The notes under the pieces are model-generated. The model was not told the DNA's origin and did not search any database. It was given only the letters and a program-made list of their open reading frames with translations. Positions 1 to 13,330 of a stretch of 64,000 nt of DNA are shown piece after piece; the stretch's first letter is position 1; every line of letters starts with the position of its first letter. The position numbers and the translations under genes were made by a program. Origin of the DNA: Physcomitrium patens. Lineage: Eukaryota > Streptophyta > Bryopsida > Funariales > Funariaceae. Location of the stretch: the NCBI RefSeq assembly GCF_000002425.4, contig NC_037255.1:3830735-3894734 (forward strand). Reading direction: 5' to 3'.

Positions 1-1624
1 CCATAACTGCCCTGTCTATTAGCATTCTAATAAGGCCTCCAGGACCTTGTTGCCCTATTTTTCTTTTGTTTATAAATCATATATTTGGTTGTATAATTTT
101 TGCCAGATAGAGTGATCCAAAATGGCATACCTGTGTCAATGCTAACTTAAGATGAAACATACAGTTGTGTGACAGAAAGAGTATGAGTACAAGTCTAACA
201 CATTTACTGAGTTATTATTATTATTATTATTAATTTGCACTTATGAATTTTAATTTTAATTATAGAATGATTTCAAAACGATTTTTTTTCATTTTAGGTG
301 TGTGTTAGATTGTGCCCAAGTATTTAATTTTGGAAAAAAAAATTAACAACAACAATAAAGTGCAGCAAGCTTTTGATTAAAAATAGATAAAAACAAAATA
401 AAGCAAGGAGAAAGCAATCTGTACAATTAATTTTGTTAAAAGCATCTCTACAAAAAATCTGTGATATAGAGAATATTAAATTTGATACATTTTTGACATT
501 TTTATTTTCTCTATTACTTCTTTAAGTTACATGTTGCATTAAGTTCGTGTTAGTGGTTTTAAATTGTTTAAATGGATTTATTCAAGTTAAAAAATTGTGA
601 GTGGTTTTATGTTGTGAGTGAATATTAGAAATTATTTAAAATTGTAAGTGGTTTCATATTCAAAATCCGTTTAAACAATTTAAAACTACTCACAATTGTG
701 AGAAAATATTAGAAAATAAAAGAGGTGTTGACAAGATCAATAATTATCTCAATCTTTTTCTATATAATATAGCAAATAAGAAAATCATATGAAAGTTTTT
801 AAAGGTCTGTAAGGCTTCAAAAAAAGAATGTTTAAATTTTGAAATGTTTTTTTAGTAGTATTGTTAGATCCATGAAATGTTTTGCGAAAAACATTGATAG
901 TATTATAGTTCGTAAGAGGAGACTTATAAAACCAACTAATATTTGAGAACTTTTTGCAATATTGCACAAAGATTGTATTATCAAACCATTTTATCTCTAC
1001 TTACTACTAATTGTTTAATTATTGCATATGTTTATGATAACTTAATTTTTTTCAAGGACTTTAAATGATATCAATGGATTGTAATCAATAACTTTTAAAA
1101 TTTAAATCTTTAAATTTATTTATTTATTTGATTGGTTTATTCTGACTCTTATTTTAAATTATACTGTCACATTAAGAGAGAGAAATTCTATAAAAAAAAG
1201 AGAGAGACAAGAAGTAGCAAAAGACTACACCAAATAAGAACTTCAACTTAAACTAACACCAACAATTCAGTGCTCTATCTTACATATGTTTTTAATTCTT
1301 TTATTTCTTTTATAGAGACATAATATCCATGTGTGTATCCATTTATATATATATATTTAGACAAATAAAAATTATGCTCCACATATTTTATTTGGTAAAA
1401 TTGTCACATATACAAATACTTAGTTCTTAGCATCTCAAAACTAATTACGTAAGAAATCATGCATTTGCGTGTCATTGAGTTTGAAGATATGATTCTGATG
1501 ATTCTGATAACTGAATTTCATCAAATCAGTACATTGCAACTTGACAACATACATTGAAGTGTATGAAATGCCATGTTTTCTATAGGTATATTTCCTGTTA
1601 ATTTATTTGTAATTTTTGAAATAA

Positions 1625-1659
<35 letters not shown>

Positions 1660-3400
1660 AGTGGGACTAAATCATTCTGCAATTAAAATAAAATTGATTG
1701 AAGACATTCCTACCATATTGAAAACTACTGTATTCAAATCCAACCACTGAAACTTCACAAATTTTAACATTGATTTTTAAATTTAGATGTTTTGACTATA
1801 ATATTTAAAATTAATTTCAGAAATTTCTATGATGTACCATGGAGGATTTCTATCTTTAAACTGAACATTTTAATTGAACTTCATAGTCTATATTTCCATA
1901 TAATCAAGTGATTTATTATTATTATTGATATTATTATTATTATTATTATTATTATCTTTTATTTGTTTCCAAACACTCGTCAATTTGGCTCATAACGTCC
2001 TCACAACAAACCAAGTTAACTTCAAGAATGTTGTGAAATTCTTTGATTACATGAATTTACAAAGTTTAATTTGGTTTAAATAGTAAATCTTCCAATTTGA
2101 ATACTTTTTGTACATAATATATTTTTTTCATGATTTTCATTTTCGTTTTTTTCTTCTAAATTTGTATTCAACTCCTCCATGTGTTCAATATATATATATA
2201 TATATCCTAAACAACTTCAAATTATTTGATTTTTGTATTAAAATAACCACTTAAAAAAAATAAACATGCACATGTGCCATGTGGGTTGTCTTCTGTACAA
2301 TTTTGAAGATTCACAAATATGAAATGAGGACCTTAAGTTCTGAGTGGATTTGTCAAAGTTTCACACAGCTAGTACATTACAAGTAAAAACAATAATAACA
2401 AAACGAAATGCATCTTTTTGAAAATTCAGGAATAATATGAAGTGAAAGTATAAATAATTATAACCACAGCTACATTAACAAAATCTTAATATATACATGT
2501 AAGTAAGTTGTAGACAACTCCTTGATGGTTTGGACTGTAATTGATGTTTTCCTAAAACAATAAGCACATGAGAAAAATCTGTGCGGTTCATACAATCAGA
2601 ATTAATTTTGAGTATGCTGTAAGGAAATCATACCAACCACACTTGGTATCAAATAACTATATATATATATATATATAGCTATGATTTGTATAGTTGTTCA
2701 TTATGGTTGCTACATTTGCATGCATGTTTAGATGAAAATTCAAACACAAAAGCTTCTGAGATTACACTCCAGGGCATAAAAATGAAAAATAAAAAAATTA
2801 ATGGAAGGGTGCATGCCATATTCTGTTTGTCAAAAACAAACATTCATTTTTCATATTTCATAAAAACGGGTATTTATATCTGTAATATAAAAAATTGAAT
2901 ATGAGTACAGAACAAATGTGTATTATTTCATATTCATTTTGTTAGTTCTTTTAAAAGTTGAATTGCCCTCTTATTTCAAAACCATTTCAAATGAATAGTT
3001 GGTTTAAACATCATGCAGCAATTGGTTGCCTTGCACATCTTTAATGTGTCTGTTCTTTTTATTGTGACAGTTTCATGAGAGGCTGTGCAACCAATACCAC
3101 ATGTAACATAAACAAGTGATAATTGAATTGTTTTTATAGTGCCCAAGGATAAGATAACATTATTAAAAAAAAAGGTTTAGATTAAAGCATTTGTATGTAT
3201 GTGCACACATACAAATGTGACCCACATGCAATAGTGGGGGATGCTATAGATAACATGGGGCATTATTGTTATTGGCCACATGTAAGGGGGACAAACATGG
3301 CTTGTAAGAGTTGGAAGAAGGCTACGTTAAACTCTTGTTGGAGCCAAATCCTAAGAGTGAATTAGGGGTAGTGACTAGTGACTTCACGGATTCAGGGGCC
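1..3400. other. AT-rich gene-poor stretch
   Basis: I see no gene here. The stretch is very AT-rich, with frequent stops in all frames. It carries (TA)n tracts near 1627-1658, 2187-2206 and 2659-2678, and ATT-type trinucleotide tracts near 214-231 and 1913-1953. The short ORFs at 785-967 (minus) and 2686-2898 (plus) have no recognisable domain and AT-driven composition, so they are not called. Confidence 0.6.
553..689. repeat. Inverted repeat, 27-bp arms
   Basis: The left arm (553-579) and right arm (663-689) are reverse complements except for about two positions, separated by about 83 bp. The arms contain the core TTTAAATTGTTTAAA. The interior has repeated GTGAGTGGTTTTA-like words that echo the arm edges. 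It could be a small MITE-like element or a foldback. No target-site duplication was established. Confidence 0.5.
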
Positions 3401-3746
3401 ATGTGTCTAGTAACCACCACACCTTGCCCTATGACCGCTCCCCATCTCCGTCACTCTTTTGGTGATTTTGTCGTTTGAATTTTCTGGCTCAAGCTGCTGC
3501 AGCTGCTGCAGCAGAACTAGGAGACGACGATGGTAGAAGAAGGCTTCTTCGCGTGATAGTTCTGGCTCTCTACGTTGGTTGAGATATTGCGCTGTTGTGG
3601 TGTCGGGATGTGGACTTTTTTCGGTCCTATCGCACATGGCAATGGCCTCCACTCTCAACGTCTTTGCGGGTTTAATGATTTGCTACTTTTGTAGGGGCAG
3701 CGCCATACATTAATTGGTGGTGGGGATGAGGCGTTTGATTTCCAAA

Positions 3747-3774
3747 GTGAGAGAGAGAGAGAGAGAGAGAGAGA
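3747..3774. repeat. (GA)n microsatellite
   Basis: An uninterrupted GA dinucleotide run. It produces the serine-leucine run in the minus-strand ORF at 3655-4179, which argues against that ORF being protein-coding. Confidence 0.85.
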
Positions 3775-6250
3775 AGGAGAAGAGGATGTTGTTTGCGAAA
3801 TTCTTCTCGGTTGCTTTGTAGCTCCGAGATCTCTTTTTCTTATTGCTTTAGTTCGCCAAAGTGATTCATGGGAACGTTTTTGAGATTCATGTGAGTAGGG
3901 ATGCACGAGCTTCCTTTCTGATTTGCGAGTCAACCTCGGAAGAAATTGGCATCGTGTGAATGTAACTTTTAGTTGACCGTGGGGCTTGTTGGTGCAGATG
4001 TCAGTTGGCCCTAGGTTTAGAAACGGTGGAACTGTCATGTTCTTACGATTGATCACTTTCAGTGGAATGCAGCTCTTCATGCGCCTCACTGAAACACAAT
4101 TGGCTGGTGACCAGGTTGTGGCATGATCCTCCTCTGAAGGACTCTTTTCATGAAAATACGTGTATAATTTCTTAAGCATACTTGACTATCATGTCACCGC
4201 ATATTTTGAACGATAGGTCCAGTTTGGTACTGGTTACAACATTTACGAGTGGTTCTAGAGTTTTGTTAAAAATCAGCTCATAAAATACCAACTTGTTTTT
4301 CATTAATTTTACAAGGAGCCTACTGATATTTTGAGTATCATGCCATTAGCTTGTCACAGGTCGATAGTATTCTGGACAAGGATGGAAATTGCAAAGTCCA
4401 TATTCTTTGATCTGAATCTCGATTGCGGATCTCACTAGCCACATGTCGACACGAGGCTCAGCTTTGAAGTTGCACAGGAAAGTTGTCCGTGACATGCAGC
4501 ATGGAGTCGAAAACGAGGTATTACTGAATGGTCGTGAGGGGCTGCAAACTTAGCGAACATGGGAATGTGTCTTCACTCAAGCAAACTAAATTTGAGGACC
4601 AAAATTATTCGCCATCCGAATTTGTACGGCACACAAGCCACTTGAAGAGATAACAAGACGTGATTATTTCGAAACGACAATAACACGCTGTGGTCGGATT
4701 TGTTGTCCTCAAACGCTCGACAATGCTCCGAGGTGGCAAGATGTATTTGGAAAGGTGCTGTCGCAGGAAGGGGTTCGAGTGGAATGAAAGTTTCTTATTG
4801 ATTGCGACGAAATTTCGGGGCAAAAAGGACGACTATCTGAATCCACTTTATGACAATCTTCAGGGCCGAGGTTCGTTCCTCAATGTGAGGTGTCGGCGAG
4901 GAAAAAGCACCTTACGACATCAGGGGCGGACCAAGCCAAGTCAGTTTTGTCTGATTGTTGAATCATGAGGCTACTCCTCGATTACATGCTTTCTGACTTT
5001 TACATTGTTTCTTTCTTTCTATTATTTCTTTTCACTCTTGATCGGAAGTTCTTCATGCTCTTCACAGACGTTTTCATATGTATTCAAATTTACCGTCTGG
5101 ATAGCATGCCTTGTGGTCACGAACTCTTATAATCATGTATGATTGAAGCAGAATTTGGGTGAAATCTGTAAAATGCCGTCTGCACATCGTATCGTGGCTG
5201 TCAAGTCTCGTGTACTTTTTTGGCTGGTTTTGAAGAGGTAATTCGTAGGAGACACGGTCACATGTGGATTCATTCGCTAAGAATCGATTACAATTTAGTT
5301 CCCAGAAATTTCCGTTGAAGACGCCCCTGAAGTACACCTTGGATGTTAGCTTGCCCCAGAACTTATCCGATAGTTGGAGGTCTTGGACTTTGCAAGAGGG
5401 CAAAGACACTAACTTTGCCTGGAAATTTTGCGGAACATTTCCATCGAAAAACTTGATTAGAAAATTCATTGAAGAAACTGGCTGATCCACTCCTTTGATT
5501 TCAATAAATTCCAGAAACGTTTTCCTTACTTCAAGCGAGTTGGTGAGCGACTAAACATTCAGTTGGAAACTGTAGAATGACGTATAAAACGAAACATGTG
5601 GCTTCCACACAGGTATTCAATACATAGAAATTGAGAGCTTTTTTTAATCTATGCACAGGTTTCGTTCAAACGAAAATACTTGAGAACTAGCGAGCAGAGA
5701 CGAACCTGAGAGGGTTGAAATTGAATGTTGTTCCACTATTGTGAATCTACAACGCGTTTCACGCAGGAGGCGTGGAATGTCGCGTTCACCAGAGTTTGGA
5801 GGATATTTTGAGATGCGAACCGCAATTTTTCAATAGACAGCTCTCACTTCTGCTGAGGCGTAATTCTTTACTTCGCCACCACAAAGCTGTAGGAGCCCTC
5901 CCTACAAGGACAAGGCCAGACACCGAAAATTTCGCGTCACCACCAGGTCACGCAAAAAAGAGACCTACGAATCGCCACTTTCTTGCCAGTCCACCGAATT
6001 TCTTCCATTTGATTCACGCTTCCGACTGTGAGCTTTCGTAAAATCCCCTAGTAATGTTCCCTCTAAGGAGTAATTCTGACAGATTCATGAGAAAGGTGAC
6101 CATCATGGCTAACCCTACGAAACTGCGAGCACGCTCGGAGAAGGCTTCAGCCAGCCAGCCAGCCAGCCTTCTATGAAATCTTCGTTAATGAGAGATGCTG
6201 CACCAGCTGCCGCCTGTCTTTGGAATACCTCTCGGGCTCAAACCTCTCCC

Positions 6251-6283
6251 CTCTCCTGTATAAAAGCAAAAAAAGCAGGAGAG
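6251..6283. other. Perfect 8-bp hairpin enclosing a TATA-like motif
   Basis: Arms CTCTCCTG (6251-6258) and CAGGAGAG (6276-6283) pair perfectly around a 17-base loop that begins with TATAAAAG (6259-6266). The hairpin lies at the right edge of the GC-richer island, where the sequence changes abruptly to AT-rich. The TATAAAAG could be a core promoter on the plus strand, but no ORF follows. Function is unknown. Confidence 0.4.
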
Positions 6284-6299
6284 ATACTAGGGGCAGCAA

Positions 6300-6928
6300 C
6301 CATTTGATAGGCTACATGGTGAGATTGTAATTTTGAAGAAAATTTATTCATGTAAGTTCATGCACTAATTTTTTTGTCCAAATTTTCATGTCCAATTTGT
6401 GTTGCCTAGATTGTAGTGTGCAAATATCCATGTTTTTTTATTTTATTTTATTTTATTTTTTCCAGTTTTTGTTGTTTGACTTGTGATGTCCAAATTCTAA
6501 TGGTTATTCAAGTTGTTGCTCTTGGCTTGTAGATGATAATATTGTATTTTACAGTGTGCATATTTATACAGTAATAGCTTATGCATTTATGTGTTAACTA
6601 TAAGTTGTAATGTTTTAAGGCATATTGTAGATGAGCATAACATTTTATATTTATTCAACATTCTTGCTATAGTTCTTTTGGTTACAACAACTTTGACTTG
6701 ATAAAAAGGTCAAAGCAAGGTAGATATGCATATTTTATTATAGCGATCATTGCAACTGATATTTTACAGGAAAATAATGATTTAGTTTTGGTAACACTTG
6801 TGATAGAAGATGAATGTTTTAATTTTCTAAAATAATAAATTTAAGTAATGGTGAAGAAAAAATGAAACTGTAACTTATGTGTATTGAATTCAAGATTAAA
6901 GTTTGTACGATTTTCTATATTGCATTAT

Positions 6929-6966
<38 letters not shown>

Positions 6967-8110
6967 TTTAATTTTTTGTTAATGTTATAGCACTATTCTT
7001 TAACATAAATAATACAATTTAAAGCAAATTACCATGAAGTAAAATAATATATCAGTTTAGTTCTGTAATTCTTATAAATCTTGATTCGTTACGCCTTTAA
7101 AATCTTATTTCATAATTTTTATTTATTTTTTAGCTTACAACAGCACCATTAACAAAAAAATTACTAGATCATATATATATATATATATATATATAAATAT
7201 TTATATCTTTAATTATTTTTAAAAAATAAATTCATGAATTTAATTTAGATATAATTAAATTTTTAATAACAATTATAACAATAATAATAATAATAAAATT
7301 TTATTTTATAATTATGGACATATATTTGAATTTAAATTTTAGATTTAGTGTATTAAATCTATGGTTGAATGGATTTGTTAAAATATATTTTAAAAAAAAT
7401 GTTTTTTCTTATATCAAATAATTTATGTAGTTATCTTCAATAAATTTATTAGAAGATGAATATTGATTCAAAATTTGAATTATATAATTTGAATTATGTA
7501 TATTTTTAATAAAAATATTCTATTTAAAAATATTATTAAAAATATAATGATAATTATAATTATAATTATAATTTTATTTTACTTTCTTGTTAATTGTTAA
7601 TTCTTATCATTTATAAAAAATATTTATTACAAAATTGCCATAATATTAATTTCGGATATTTAAAAATTATAATTATATTTTTTAGTTAAAAAAAATATTT
7701 AAAAAATATTTCATATAAGAATTTGAATATTACAAGTGGTGAATAGTACAATTTTTTAAAACATATAAATTCATAAATTCACAAAAAATTGAAAAATAAA
7801 AATTTAATTAAAAATCACACAAAAAATTAGAGTGGTTAAATTTTTTTTCTATGTAAGAATTAAAAAATTATATTTTATTCTAAATACAATTCTTAATCTA
7901 GTAAATTTAAAAAATATTAGTATTTTCAATATTTGCTTTCAAGATTTATAAAAATTCATGTATTTTATTTTATTTTTTATTTTTTATTTTTTATTAATTT
8001 AGTAACTTTAAAAAATATATAAGTTTCAAATTCAAAACTTTCATGTAGAGCCATCTTGTCCAAACTCAATCACTAAAAGGAGGTTGTAAACAAAGCAAGA
8101 TTAGGAGTGT
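6300..8110. other. AT-rich gene-poor stretch
   Basis: I see no gene here. There are long (TA)n tracts at about 6932-6963 and 7171-7195 and several runs of A or T. No ORF of note is present on either strand. Confidence 0.6.
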
Positions 8111-9803
8111 TGTTGTATTACTTATATTCTTGCTTGAAAATGCATTAGATACTTAAATGTGGAAGATAAGTAGAAATATAACAACAATCCTATTAAATCT
8201 AATAGAATCTTAAATGGACTTTAAGTAATCTTTAATAATTATAATCAAACTTTAACCAATTCAAAATAAATTTAAAAGAAGTTACAAAAGAAACACAAAG
8301 AAGTCGTAAATTAATCTCAAAGAAAAATAATAAATAATCCTAAAGAAATATTAAAAAGAGAAATCCTAAATAAATCCTAATCAAATCTTAATTTAATCCT
8401 ACTTGAAATCCTAATGAATCTTAATCAAATCCTAAATCAAATCTTAATTTAAATCCTAATGAAATCCTAAATCTTAAATCAATTCTAATAAATCCTAATC
8501 AAATCCTAATCAAATCCTAATCAAATCCTAGAAAAATCTTAGACAAATTCTAATAAAATCTAAATCAAATTCCAATCAAATCTTAGTCAAATCTTAGTCA
8601 AATCCTAATTAAATTCTAATCAAATCTTAATCAAATTCTAATCAAATCTTAGTCAAATCTTAATTAAATTCAAATAAAATCCTAAATCTTAATCGAATCA
8701 TAATCAAATCTTAGATCATAAATCAATCCTAATAAATCCTTAATCAACTCCTAAATCTTAAATAATTCTTGATAAAGTTTGTAGCAGATTAAAAATTCAG
8801 TAACTAATGATTGAAACATTGATTTTGACTCAAAATTTGCATACCTTGCAACAACTAAGTAAGCAACAAGAGCAAAAAATTTGAAGAAGATTGCACATAC
8901 CAATAGCAAGAAAAGCTCTCAAAACTTCTAGGTAATTGGCTGCCTTTCTTTTTTGACTTGAACATTGATCTTTCAATATAAATTTCTCCTTGTTGAACCA
9001 TTCAATTCCTCTATAATTTAGATTTTGTATAGATATTCTAGTCTAAATTGCTCTCACCAATTTTTGCTTCAATCGAATTAGTAGATATTATGAGATCATG
9101 AAATCCTTTATTGATCCTAAATCTCAATTATTCAAGACCATAACCCACAAAAATCCTCATATTCTTCAATCTAATTGATCAATTGACCTTAAATTTTTCT
9201 CTTACATTTATAATAAGGATAACAACAAACTATCCAATTTTCATTTATAAACACACTATAAAATTCACAAAATCCTAAAATCTATAATCTTATTTTTATT
9301 TCTCAAAATCTAAATCCACAAAAAATATCATTAACATTTAAAATCTCTCAAAATCTCAATATTAATCTAAATGACATAAAAATAATACTTAAAAAATCTC
9401 TCTTAAAGTTTGCATTCAAAATCTAATTTCTATTTTATAAAAAAACCTTAAAATTACTATAGATATATAATTTTATGTCTTGGGATTTGATTTTGATTCA
9501 AGTTTACTATTGATCCTCTCCAAATATCAAATTTTAGTAATTTGAGGTAATTTTTGCTTTAACCTATATTTAATTCTCTTCTAAATATGTCTATATCAAT
9601 TTCTTATCTCATTTACATTGATTTGGTTCAAATATGCTTCTAGAAAGTTAATAAAAGACTCTTCTATAAATGAAAATATTAAGACTAATTATTTACTATC
9701 TTTCTATCATTTATTCTTATTTTTTTATTACATCTTTCAATTAGGTTCTCTTATAATAACATCCATATTTTAATTTTTTATATAATTGTGTTATTACATG
9801 ACA
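8111..9803 (+). mobile_element. Repeat family copy A, solo-LTR-like
   Basis: This is the best-delimited copy of a family found at several places in the window. It begins TGTTGTATTAC and ends GTTATTACATGACA, i.e. TG...CA ends with short inverted termini as in an LTR. After the start comes TTCTTGCTTGAAAATGCATT, then GTGGAAGATAAGTAGAAAT, then a long degenerate array (about 8350-8770) of an 11-bp unit close to TCAAATCCTAA, then a unique 3' half shared with the other copies. There is no coding capacity. The copy is old. I infer a solo LTR of about 1.7 kb from an unidentified element. Terminal inverted repeats of a non-autonomous DNA element are the alternative. Confidence 0.55.
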
Positions 9804-10007
9804 ATATGAAGAACAAGGAATAGAAATGAGGGGGGTTGGGATGAAGGATGAGAACTATAAGAATGAAGGGAGTGGAGACTAAGAATGAGGACGTGGAGGT
9901 GAGAGTTATGATTGTAATGGTGGTTTCTAGAGATGATCTATTTTTCTAATCATGGTTATAATAGGGTAGATCAATTTAATAAAAATGTGGATCTATTTAA
10001 TATTTTT

Positions 10008-10048
<41 letters not shown>

Positions 10049-10421
10049 CTTTAATAAATAATAAGATTACATTGTTTATTCTAAGAAACTCTTTAGGACT
10101 AGAAATATTTATCTATTTTTTAAAAATAGAATTAATTATAATTAAATCTATTTAATAATTTATTCTTTTTATTAATATTTAATATATTATTCTATTAATT
10201 GTAGAAGGTGATCAAAATAAAATAAGTAGGACTTATGATAAGTTTTATTCATTAAAAGATTATTTTTTAACAATAAAAAATATTTATTTCTGAAACATTA
10301 TTTCTATCTTGAATATTTTTTAAAATTACAAAATATTAATTCTTATTAGATAATAAAAAAAAGTTATATCTATAGCCAAATTAGATGATTATCATATTAG
10401 TATAAATTATCTTTTTAAAGA

Positions 10422-10463
<42 letters not shown>

Positions 10464-13330
10464 TGATAATTCTCATGTAGTATTATTTTTATTAGCTAAA
10501 AATTAGAACCTTAAAAACTTTACTTTTAAATAAAATATCTTCTATTCTAAAGATTCATAAGTCAGTAGTTTAATAAAAAAAAAAAAAAAAAAAAAAAAAA
10601 CATGCACAAGGATTACATACAATAAAACTTTTTGCAATAAAATTATAAATTCTGATTTTTTTTTGTGAAATTTTTTATCATTTATTTATTTTCTAAATAT
10701 AAATAATCTAAATGTATATCTATTGAAGAATATATATAAGAAGATTAAAGAATTTTTGTAAGACTTTAATGAAAGATTTATAAAATAAATTGTACTATAT
10801 TTTTTTTTAAAGTATTAAAGAGATGGTTTTTTAAAAAAAAATATTCAAAATAAAAAACAAATATATAAAAAAGAAATATTTAAAATAGAAATTAGTTTAT
10901 ACTCTGATTTTTTTATTCAAAAATCTTTCAATCCAAATAATGTAGAAAAGAAGTTTTTTATATTATATTAAAAGATTTTTGGTTGATTTCATCTTACGAT
11001 AGTTAGTTAAATACTGATTAGTGGTTATATTTTGTAAACTATTATCAAAGTTTTTTTACGGTTCTTTGAAAAAGAAGTGACAAGAAAATCTTAAGAAATT
11101 TAAAACTAATGACCTTGATAAATACAACTTAAAAAATAATTATATTAAATTTTATTTATATTATATTAATGTAATATAAAAAATAGAATTTCAACAAATT
11201 TTATATAAAAATTCTTCAATTATAAAATAATTAAATTAATATATTAAAAAATTATATACTAAAATTATTTTAAAAGGCTAAATTAATACTTATAAAGATA
11301 ATTTATTCTAACCTAAACATCTACTTCTTTATAAAGGTTTACTTTTGATGGTATTCTTTTTATATAAAAAATCATCTTTTGAATTAGTATCTAAAATAAT
11401 TTCTTTCATTATTTGAAAAACATATTAAACTTAAGCATCTCTATACAATAATAGTGGTCAAAGATGTGAAATTTCTAAATTTATTTAGCAATATTTTTAA
11501 GATTTAGTACCTTTTTCTTATAAAAAAAAGTAAAAAAAAATTTACAATTTATACTATAGAATTTGTAAATATGCAGCCAAATTTGATTGTGGTATAAATA
11601 CGAATTGATGTAGATTAAAGAATAATGTAGAAGATGTGAGGTCACCTAATTCACTTAGCAATAATTCCAAGTTTAAATATAAACTTATATTTTAGAAAGT
11701 CTAAGATGTTAGGTTGCTCAATTCATTTGACAATAATTTCAAGCTTAAGAACTTTGTTATATTAAGATTTTTTATTAACGTTGATTATGATTTTATTTTT
11801 TTTAATTAATTAAATTAAGTCTTTTTAAAAAAATTATATTCTCGATTTTATTTGATAACACAATGAAGTTTAGATATCTTATTAAATCAAATTTTAATAG
11901 TATAGAAATTTTAAAGAATAAGTTTAGAAATTTTTCTATAAAAGAATAATTTTTCAATTTCAAGACATTTAAGTTCTTAAATTATTTCTAAACATCTTTT
12001 TTGCATCACATGGACAATGCCTTATCTATTATTGCCTCTTCAAAGTTGTGTATACATGATATGTCTAGTAGAAAATATTTTAATTTAAGATTTTTTTATT
12101 AATAAAAAAATATTCTTAATATATTTTTAAATATTTTATGTAGAAATAATAATATTAAAACTTAAAAATTAAAGTGATACAATAGTAGTATGCTTAATAT
12201 TAATATATAAATTTAATTTTAATATAATATTAAAATTATGAAATAACAACTTTACAATATCATATATCTAAAAAAAACATACTAATATTTAGATGATATA
12301 AAAAGAATCTAATCTTAAATTTTTAAGTTATTTCTATTATTAATAATTTTATATATGATATTTAGATAATAATTAAGTAAATTACTTAATTTGATAATCT
12401 AAGAAATGAATATATATTCAAGTTCTACATTTGTAAGTATTTATATTCTATTTCATTTTCAATAAGCTTTCTATCTATGTCTTCTAGTTGATCATGTGAT
12501 CTTAAAATTTCATTTTTTTTTCTTTTACCTAGGATTGGTATTTCAATTAATCTAACATAAATTCCATATTTTTTTTCAATGTATCTTTTTTACCACTGCC
12601 CCATATTTGCAATGCTTTTTCTTAGGATATGCCTTCTAGATTCATATCATTAAAAAAGAAACAATTTGTTTTCAAAAATATATTCTTTTCTTTTATTTTT
12701 AAATTATTAAAGCTTATTTTTAATATATTCTAAATCTTAAAGATACACACACACACACACACACACACTTACATATATATATATATATATATATATCTGC
12801 ATCCAAATATCTAAATTTTTTTTAATCTTTATAAAGCTTATTTTTTATATCTCAAATTTGTTTTTATTTTTTCTTTTAAAAATGCTCTTATAACTTTTAG
12901 ACTCAATGGTAGGCTATTGTAAGTTCTTATAATTTTTTTACCAACCTTAACAAGTTTATGACACATAAATTTTTGGAACCCAAAAAAATAAGTTATAAAT
13001 AGCTTCAAACTTATATCTTTATCTAATTCCTTAAGATTTGTTTTTTATTTTTTTCCACTAAAATAATTTATTGCTCATAAATCTTAAATTGTAATTAATG
13101 TGCTACCATTACTAATAGAAATAGCATCTACAAAAAGAATTTTTTAAATTTGACTTTGATTCTTCACATTAACAAAGACTGAAATAATTTTGTTTGTATT
13201 TAAGATTTTAATTTTAATTTTTTAATTTTTTTAACTTTCTTTAAATTCTTTTCTTTTGATTTTGACTTTAAATTATATAAATATATTGAAAAAAACTTTT
13301 TAGCCATTATTTATTGAAGAAAAAGTACTT
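9804..13330. other. AT-rich gene-poor stretch
   Basis: I see no gene here. (TA)n tracts lie at about 10011-10046 and 10425-10459, an A26 run at about 10575-10600, and an (AC)n tract followed by (TA)n at about 12745-12795. There are no usable ORFs. Confidence 0.6.

Larger units (their letters stand above)
3407..6300. other. GC-richer island, unresolved gene or pseudogene
   Basis: Base composition rises sharply against the flanks and both strands have moderate ORFs: minus 3407-3658, 3655-4179, 4605-4823 and 5074-5490; plus 4690-4968 and 5772-6041. None shows a domain I recognise. The minus 5074-5490 frame stays open upstream to about 5550, just after a plausible 3' splice site (TGTTTAG), so it might be an internal exon. 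An ATG on the plus strand at about 4445 starts only a 36-codon frame. The island could be a decayed host gene, a non-coding transcript, or UTR-rich exons of a gene I cannot assemble by eye. A (GA)n tract (about 3747-3774) and a GCCA tract (about 6150-6168) lie inside it. Confidence 0.35.

Noticed and set aside
3655-4179. 174-codon minus-strand ORF
   Set aside because: Contains a serine-leucine run made by a (GA)n microsatellite and no recognisable domain. It overlaps another ORF and reads like chance in a GC-richer patch.
8350-8770. Interstitial telomere array
   Set aside because: The CCTAA words resemble the plant telomere unit CCCTAAA, but the period is 11 and the unit is TCAAATCCTAA-like, inside a dispersed repeat.
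8350-8770. CRISPR array
   Set aside because: The units are short, degenerate and contiguous with no unique spacers, and this is plant nuclear DNA.
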